Of a DNA stretch of 14,036 bases, positions 7,922 to 14,036 are shown one piece after another. Position 1 is the stretch's first letter, and each line of letters begins with the position of its first letter. Origin of the DNA: Polyrhizophydium stewartii (Eukaryota > Chytridiomycota > Chytridiomycetes > Rhizophydiales); the NCBI GenBank assembly GCA_027604665.1, contig JADGIZ010000412.1, positions 1 to 14,036 on the forward strand, written 5' to 3'. Under the pieces are notes generated by a model. It saw only the letters and a list, made by a program, of their open reading frames with translations. It was not told where the DNA came from and searched no databases. The position numbers and the translations under genes are program-made.

Positions 7922-10900
7922 ATGGCGTGCGTGTCGTTCAAGCAGACGCTGCGAAAACGTAACTACTACGCCCGGCTCCCCAGTGTGCGCTGCTGGCACG
8001 GCGCCGGCTCCGTCCAGATGCAGCGCGCACGCTGGCCTCGAGCCAGGCAACGGTGTATCTGGAGCGGGCGGCCGCGTGCCACACAACGCGGGCGGCGCCG
8101 GGTTGCGGTGCCCACGGCGCACACCTAAGATATGTGAGCCGCGCTCAAGCCACTTGCTGACTCTCGGCGCTCAACGGCCCGCTGGTGTCGTCCTTGCGCG
8201 GCGACGCTGCGACTCTCTGGCGCCAAATGCGTGCCAACAACAGGCGTCCTCGACGACATGATCCGCGCCGTCCAGCCCGCAAGCAAGTGGAAGCTGCTCG
8301 TTGTCGACAGCACGTCGGCCAAGCTGCTCAACGCAATCTGCAAGAGCCACGAGATCCTCGAGGAGAATGTCACACGCAAGTGGCTGCTCTCACCTCTCCC
8401 AACGAAAGCACCGACAGTCGCTGACCCTTGCTTCGCACCGCCGACGCCGCGACGGGTGCTGGTGCTGGTGCTGGCTGTGTTGCTCTGCAGTCATCGAGGA
8501 TCTGCACAACAAGCGGCAGCCGTTCCCAACGTACGAGGCCATCTATCTGATCACAGCAGGCGAGCGGTCCGTCGATCGCGTCGTGGCCGATTTCGCCCAG
8601 GACAAGCCGCTGTACCTCGCCGCGCATCTCTTCTTCATTTCGAGTGCGTCCGCTTTCTTTCGGAGCAACGGCACGCTGCTGTGGCGGTGGTAGAGATGGA
8701 CCAGCGCAAAGCCGCCTGACCAGCAGCTGACCACATAAAATATGCAGCCCTCGACGATGCACTATTTGACCGCATCAAAAAGTCTGGGACGACAAAGTAC
8801 ATCAAGAGCATCAAGGAGATGAACATTGACTTTATTGGTGCGGGCGTCATATCGTGCCTCGCCGATCCTTGGTTGCTCGAGCATCGCAGATCTGACCCGT
8901 CGTCGCCCTTAAACAGCACTGGAATCGCAAGTGTTCTCGGTCGACCAGCCGCTCGCGCCGTTCTCGCTCTACAACCCCATGAGCCAGCAAGCGCAGAACA
9001 ACGACCTGCAACGCATGTCTAAACGGGTAAGCAGAAACAAAATCTGACTCGGACGACACGCACACGCAAGTACACCTCATCTCACACGCGCATCGACGCA
9101 GATTCTCTCGGCGCTCATCACGCTCGGCGAGTGCCCCTACATCCGATACTACGAGCCGCCGTCGTCCGCGTCGCCTGGCGTGTGCGCTCGCCTGGCACAG
9201 CTTGTGCAGAACCAGCTCGACGAGACGTGCAAGCTCGACCCGTCGTTCCCGCCGCCGAGCGAGTACAAGCGCGCCGTGCTCATCATCGTCGACCGCTCGT
9301 TCGATGTCGTGGCGCCGCTGCTGCACGAGTTTACCTACCAGGCGATGATGTCGGATCTGCTGATTGGAGACAACAGGTGATGTCTGTCGCACGCACGCGC
9401 GCGTGCGCGCGCGATGCGGTCTGAGTGCGCACGGATAGCCAAACGAGGCTCAGAAATTGACTGACCCATGAACGGGGGATAGCTCGCCGAGCTACGCAAG
9501 CCTCGACGAGAACGACGCCATCTGGGTACGTGCGCTGGCCACCCGTCGCTCCGTATTTGCACTCCAGAGAGCGTGATGCCGGGGCTGATCGCGTCGTTTA
9601 CGACAGAACCTGATCAAACACTGGCACTTTGCCGAAGCCGTCGAGTACATCCGCTCCTCATTCACAAAGTTCCTGTCCGAGAACAAGGCGGCCACGAGTG
9701 CGCTTGGTGGAGATGACAAGTGAGCTCGCCGGATGCGCCGCGGGCGTGATGCTCAGGCTGACACACAGACGCACACCTGTACCGACAAGGCCAAAGGGCA
9801 TCGAGAGCCTCAAGCAGATGAAGGACACCTTGAGCTCGCTCCCGCAGTTCCAGGAGATGAAAGCAAAGGTTGAACTTGCGCGCCACCGTGCATGATGCGC
9901 AGCCACCGCTGACATGCCGCTCACTTGGTCTCCAGTTTGCCGTGCACATCAACATCTGCCAAGAGTGCAAGGCGCTCTTTGAGAAGCGCAGACTGGACAT
10001 GGTTGCGGGCGTGCAGCAGGTGCGAGACAGTTTGATACATCGCGAGAGATGAAGCGAGCTGACGCTTGGCTGATTCTATGCGGATAGAACCTGGCAACGG
10101 GCGAGACATCGGACGGCAAACCGGTCAAGAACGCCATGTTCGACCTGATCCCTGTTCTCGACAACAAGTCGACAACGTGAGTTCACCACCCACGGCGAGG
10201 CATTTCCTTGCTCTCCTGTACTTTGCATGCTCGCTTACACACACGACTGACACACATCTGCGTGCCGCTCGCGCACAACAACAGTGCTTATGACAAGCTG
10301 CGCGCATTCATGATTTACATTATTGCCATGGAGGGCATCCAAGACGTTGAGCGCCGCCGGCTGCTGGAGACGGCCAAGCTGTCGACCGAGGACGCGCAGG
10401 CCATCACCAACATGGCGATGCTGGGGATCCAGTTGAGCCTTGGGCAAAGCGCCAAGTCCAAGTCCAAGGAGCGGGTACGCATCTGCCTCGGATCTACCTC
10501 GCGCCTGCCGCATCGCCAGGTATGTGTGACCGAGGGCAACTAAACACATGCACGCACGGTGTTATGGAATGGCAGGAGCGGTACTCGTACTGGGGCAGCC
10601 ACAAACTGGACAAGAAGCGGCGCAAGAACAAAAACGACGATGACATGCCGTACGATTTGAGCCGCTACGTGCCTATCATCAAGCGCGTGATGGAGGTGAG
10701 AGACAATCCACGGCGGTGAAGTTTGCGGCCGGTGTGCGGTACTCGTTCGGTGGATCGCAATTTGGCGCATGCTCGCACGCTCACGCTCTGGCCTTCTTGA
10801 ACACCCCGATCACACCTATGCCTGCAACCCCCCTCCCTGCAAAAAAACAAGGACCAAATCTCCAACACGATCCCGAAAGAAGTCTTTCCGTGGGTCTCGG

Positions 10901-11543
10901 AGCCAACAGCAGACCAGCTGGGCATCGTCTCGGAAGCACCGCGCATGTTCCGCTTCACATCCAACGGCCTGACGGCACCAGACCCCAACTACCCGCACTC
11001 TCTGCGCACGACGCGCGCATCGTGGGTGAACCGCAAGCCCGCCAAGGGCGGCTCAGGCGGCGGCATTGGCGGCGGCGGTGGCAGCGGCGGCGGCGGCAAG
11101 GGCGACTCCAGCGGCGCGGGCGACAAGGAAAAGGCCGATCTGCGACGCAACGGGCCGCGCGTGATTGTGTTTGTGCTCGGCGGGCTGACGTACTCGGAGA
11201 TACGGTCGGCATACGAGGTGACGCGGGACGCCCAGCGCGAGGTGCTTCTCGGTGAGTGCCCGCAGCATGACGTGATGTGGAGCGGCGTAGCGTGGCAGCG
11301 ATGGAGCAGCGGGAGACGCGGCTGACGACCAGCGCCAAACCAGGCACAACGCATATTTACAACCCATCGCAGTTTGTGGATATTCTCAAGCACCTGCACG
11401 TCCAGGATCCCTCGCAAACCCCCATTGCCGCGGCGTATGGCATTCGGACGGCGGCTGTCGAGGACATTGCTGGAGGAGACAAGGACACTGGCGGTGCAAA
11501 GGAGAAGGAGAAGAAGGGCGGCATCTTCGCAAAGAAGCGATGA
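7922..11543 (+). CDS. SEC1: Sec1/Munc18 syntaxin-binding protein (exocytosis), 704 aa
   Basis: Hand-built exons: 7922-7958, 8244-8375, 8491-8643, 8748-8837, 8917-9026, 9102-9376, 9483-9525, 9607-9719, 9790-9868, 9936-10019, 10088-10176, 10285-10474, 10576-10695, 10852-11251, 11344-11543; 2115 nt, phase-consistent, TGA at the end. Sec1/Munc18 proteins bind plasma-membrane syntaxin (Sso-type) and SNARE complexes to drive secretory vesicle fusion. Markers: [26 protein letters not shown] and EAIYLI in domain 1, LESQVFSVD (139-147), DRSFD (238-242) with [11 protein letters not shown] (246-256), [43 protein letters not shown], and [23 protein letters not shown]. Length fits the family. A Gly-rich insert (571-588) and a Lys-rich C-terminus ([14 protein letters not shown]) are additions. 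The start has a near-ideal context and exon 1 matches the paralogue; the frame is also open upstream. Intron 2 uses a GC donor. The acceptors of exons 9 and 14 (AAG) are the least certain. Confidence 0.9.
8376..8490 (+). other. GC-AG intron (intron 2 of SEC1)
   Basis: The 115-nt intron starts GCAAGT and ends CTGCAG. Joining 8375 to 8491 restores VTLIEDL, the family-typical sequence, and makes exon 2 exactly 132 nt, the same as in the paralogue. The nearby GT choices (GTCACA at 8369, GTGGCT at 8380) have the wrong phase for this acceptor. Confidence 0.85.
9388..9413 (+). repeat. 26-bp alternating purine/pyrimidine tract in SEC1 intron 6
   Basis: Every base from 9388 to 9413 alternates pyrimidine and purine, nearly all CG or CA/TG steps. 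It contains a 14-bp perfect palindrome GCACGCGCGCGTGC (9393-9406). It lies about a dozen bases into intron 6 (9377-9482), near the donor. Confidence 0.85.
10467..10581 (+). repeat. 8-bp direct repeats spanning both splice sites of SEC1 intron 12
   Basis: AGGAGCGG occurs at 10467-10474, ending exactly at the donor, and again at 10574-10581, starting in the acceptor AG. It continues as GTAC and TAC respectively. The intron is 10475-10575. The spliced protein reads KERER across the junction. Confidence 0.75.
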
Positions 11544-12561
11544 GCTCTCTGATGCATCTGGCTGGCGCTCGGGTATGGAAGTCAGAGGAACGGGCAGACG
11601 GCAAAGCGAATGAACTACATGCCCATGAAGCGTTGAATGGCAGTGCTGAAGCGATGTGACTGGCCAATCGACCAAATCAAGGAGCGGAGGAGGGACTATC
11701 CTTCTTTTTTTTTGTTGTTGCTGTCGACGCAGTCGAGCGCGGAAGCATGTGGCATTTTTTGGGTTGCCAGCCAGGAAGAGGGACGGAAAGACGAGAAGGG
11801 ATGCGCGTACCTACTGCTGCAGCGAAAAAAAGGGCTGAAGCAGGACAGCGAATACCGCGCAACCACGGCAGGTGGGCAAAAGGCGAGCTTGGGAGAGACA
11901 AAGTCGGAAAGCGGACGAGAAGAACGATGAAAAGCGGGCAGCGACACAAGGGACAGGAGAAGTGGGTGGGAGGTGGAAGGGGACTGGGCGAGTGCTGGAT
12001 GCGGGTTGATGGAAAGCGGGCAGGGGTCGGGTGTGAACATACGCTTGTTTGCGGACTGGAAAGACAGAGGCGGCTTGGTGGATCGGCCTTTGAGCAGCCG
12101 AGACATGCATTTTGGCGGCGGCGGCGGCAGTGGCAGCGGCGGCGAAGTCCAGAACAGCCACCGAGGATCAAGCAGGATCTGGCGGCGCTGCACCGGATGC
12201 TCACGCTGGATACCAGGTGGTGCTGAAACGCTGGGATGGGAAGACACGGACAGAGGGCAAGTGGTGACCAAGAAGCGGAAAGCGAGAGCTGCTGGGGTCG
12301 GCCAGATGCGGGGCTGGGCCGCTGGACCCTGCTGGCCGAGGCTGCCGCAGTGATGCGTGCTAGCGGGCAGAGACTAAACGAGACGGAGCAGAGCGGGGAT
12401 GGAGATATCGAGAGTGTGCAGAGTGGGGGAGGGCAGACGGGGAAGGATCTGGCAGCAGCGCGGGCAACGAGTGCCAAACATAGACAAGGGCTTTGCAAGG
12501 CGCGAGGCGGGCGGCGCGAGGCGGGCAAGCAGGAGAGGCCGGGCGAGGTGCCGGGTGCAGA
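11544..12561. other. Convergent 1-kb spacer, purine-rich on + strand
   Basis: This lies between the stop codons of SEC1 (+) and the PKA gene (-). The + strand is strongly A/G-rich from about 11730 to 12540, so the PKA 3' UTR, if it extends here, is C/T-rich. A T9 run followed by GTTGTTG (11705-11720) could be a 3'-processing element for SEC1. CGG-type repeats are at 12115-12145. Long open frames here have only compositional Ser/Pro/Arg content and no recognisable domain. I saw no RNA gene. Confidence 0.6.
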
Positions 12562-13927
12562 TCAGAAGTCCTTGAACTTCTCGCGGTACGGGTCCGGGCC
12601 AGTTGCGCCGTATGGCTCGTGGTCCTCTGGATAGGCATCAAAGTTGCTTGTGTCGCCTTCGTGGGCGACCTTTGGGATGTATGGAGCGGGGATCTCCAGG
12701 TTCTTGAGCTTCTCCCAGTCGACGCCGGCGAACCACTTGTGGCGCTTGATGTCCTGCACGCCATCCTTCAGGTTTCCGAAGCGCTTGGACAGGTCGGGCG
12801 AGAGTAACCGCTTGACGAGATCTTTTGCGTTGGGGTCAAAGTGCGGCGGGAAGCGCAGCTTGCACTGCAGGATCTTTTCGTAAAGCTTGAAGTGGTCTTC
12901 ATCGTAGAACGGCGGGTGGCCCGCAAGCATCTGACGGACGGGGCAGGTGTCAGTTTCCCTATCCATGTACTGCCTGTGCGGGCGGCACATTGTGATGCTG
13001 GAAGAGTGTCATGCGGCCCCACAGCGCGGAGGCAGCCAAAACAGACCTCATAGATGAGGACGCCAAGGGCCCACCAGTCGACGGCGCGTCCGTAGCCCTT
13101 GGACTGGATGATTTCCGGGGCGAGGTAGTCCGGGGTGCCGCACAGGGTCCAGGTGACGTCGGGGACAAACTTTGCGAAGCCAAAGTCGGTGATCTTGATG
13201 TTTCCAAGATGATCTATCAAGAGGTTTTCCGGCTTGAGGTCACGGTAGATGATGTCCTTGTTGTGCAGGTACTCGAAAGCCATGACGACCTCTGCGGCAT
13301 AGAACCTCGCGACGTGGTTGGAGAAGCGCTGGAGGGCGGGCGGGGCGGAGTTGGTTGCGTGAGACAGTGCACGTGGGACGCCGTGACAGCCGAGACAGGA
13401 GACGGCGACAAGAGGCGCTGGGGCGTCGGAGGCGGGAGACAGCGTCTGCGCAAGGCCGAGCGATGGCAGGGGCGGGGAGCGAGACTCACGCCGCTCTTGC
13501 GCAGGTAGGAGAAGAGCTCGCCGCCCTGGACGTACTCGAGGACGAGGTAGAGGTTGTTTGAGTCCTGGAAGGTGCCGAACATGCGGACGAGGAAGGGGAA
13601 GTCGAGCTGCTCGAGGATGTGCTTTTCGTTGAGGGTGTGCTCGACCTGGCGCAGCTTGATGATCTCGGTCTTGCGCAGGACCTTCATGGCGTAGTGCTTG
13701 CCGGTGGCCTTGTACTTGACGAGATGCACGCGGCCAAAGGAGCCGGTACCGAGGGTGTTGCGGATGTCGAGGTCCTCGATCTTGAGCTTGGCGCGGAAAG
13801 CACCGGCGGCGGCCTTTGCGGGGGCGGCAGCGGCAGCCGCGGGGGTGGGAGCCGCAGGGGCCGCGGCGCCAGCCGTCGGGGGCTGGTAGTCGGCGAACTT
13901 GTCGACGTCCTCCTTGTTCTCGACCAT
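12562..13927 (-). CDS. pka1: cAMP-dependent protein kinase catalytic subunit (PKA), 362 aa
   Basis: Exons on the - strand: 13927-13490, 13328-13047, 12930-12562; introns 161 and 116 nt, all junctions phase 0, stop TGA. PKA-C is the AGC Ser/Thr kinase released from its regulatory subunit by cAMP and phosphorylates RRxS/T sites. All catalytic elements are present: glycine loop GTGSFG (60-65), ATP-binding Lys82 in YAMKVL, helix-C Glu101, YRDLKPEN (catalytic Asp176), DFG (194-196), activation loop [14 protein letters not shown] with the phosphorylatable Thr207, and the C-tail ending in FKDF (359-362), the truncated hydrophobic motif specific to PKA. The N-terminus is short, with an Ala/Pro linker (16-43) before the kinase fold. 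Met at 13927 is the first in-frame ATG after an upstream in-frame TGA. Full length, no missing residues. Fungal origin is suggested by [16 protein letters not shown]. Confidence 0.97.
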
Positions 13928-14036
13928 GATGGCGATGGGCTTGCGATCGGACGCGATGGCGGCGGGTCAGCCAGGCAAGGGCGGACATGCACGGATCGGG
14001 GCGGCGAGGCGGCGAGGCGGCCAAGACGGGCGCGGG
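13928..14036 (-). promoter_or_regulatory. Upstream region of the PKA gene (partial)
   Basis: The 109 bp before the PKA start are GC-rich and reach the window edge. They include tandem copies of GGCGAGGC (14003-14010, 14011-14018). No TATA box is visible. An in-frame TGA shortly upstream of the ATG argues against a longer N-terminus unless there is an upstream exon. Confidence 0.45.

Noticed and set aside
7179..8122. Long - strand frames over the divergent promoter and first introns
   Set aside because: They arise from GC-rich DNA without stops and show no domain. One of them contains the true first exon (MPPFSLKALTKD), but only those 12 codons are supported.
8244..8375. Vps45, Sly1 or Vps33 as the identity of the + strand SM gene
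   Set aside because: The [18 protein letters not shown] region, the length and the [11 protein letters not shown] block are closest to Sec1/Munc18 as I know these families; only a phylogeny would settle it formally.
9767..9789. Alternative acceptor CACACAG near 9768 for SEC1 exon 9
   Set aside because: It lies only a few bases after the CTGAC branch motif; the AAG at 9787-9789 has better spacing and gives [13 protein letters not shown]. Not fully excluded.
11677..12528. A 283-codon open frame on the - strand in the SEC1-PKA spacer
   Set aside because: Its composition (Ser, Pro, Arg, Cys, Leu) follows from the pyrimidine-rich strand, it has no recognisable domain, and overlapping frames are equally open.
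12768..14024. A longer 418-codon frame covering the PKA start and both introns
   Set aside because: It is a different frame at its 5' end and reads through intron sequence. The kinase sequence requires removal of 13329-13489 and 12931-13046.
1..14036. Mobile elements, tRNA or rRNA genes, CRISPR arrays, bacterial defence systems
   Set aside because: I saw no transposase or reverse transcriptase motifs, terminal repeats, cloverleaf sequences or spaced repeat arrays; the repeats present are short tandem coding or intronic tracts.

Overview
The window is eukaryotic nuclear DNA, most likely from a GC-rich fungus. It has short spliceosomal introns (mostly 67-160 nt, donors often GTGCGT or GTGAGT, a CTGAC-like branch motif usually some 10-35 nt before the acceptor). 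The proteins are Sec1/Munc18, a fungal-type PKA catalytic subunit and a single-pass SH3 protein. I cannot fix the phylum. An early-diverging zoosporic fungus or a GC-rich basidiomycete would both fit. I see no bacterial, phage, transposon, CRISPR, tRNA or rRNA features.

Layout. (1) 2-1804, + strand: the 3' part of a gene for a single-pass membrane protein with a Gly/Tyr repeat, poly-Gln, an SH3 domain and a charged helix; its 5' end lies outside the window. (2) 1805-2282: convergent intergenic spacer. (3) 2283-7773, - strand: a seven-exon gene for a 1486-residue Sec1/Munc18 (SM) protein whose normal-sized SM module (about 635 residues) runs into a disordered Pro/Gln/Ser tail of about 850 residues. 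(4) 7774-7921: a 148-bp divergent promoter with a 14-bp perfect palindrome almost at its midpoint. (5) 7922-11543, + strand: a fifteen-exon gene for a 704-residue conventional Sec1/Munc18 protein. (6) 11544-12561: convergent spacer, purine-rich on the + strand. (7) 12562-13927, - strand: a three-exon gene for a complete 362-residue PKA catalytic subunit, followed by about 110 bp of its upstream region.

The most interesting object is the head-to-head pair of SM paralogues. I assembled both gene models by hand from splice sites, reading phase and homology. First exons (37 nt) and second exons (132 nt) are equal in length in the two genes, and all six introns of the long-tailed copy have a same-phase counterpart at the matching position in the 15-exon copy. 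This points to an inverted duplication of a SEC1 gene followed by intron loss and gain of a long tail in one copy. The tail carries four PxxPxR SH3 ligands and three RRxS PKA-type sites, one of them overlapping an SH3 ligand. The same 14 kb also encodes an SH3 membrane protein and PKA, so the locus could be a secretion/signalling neighbourhood. That functional link is inference only.
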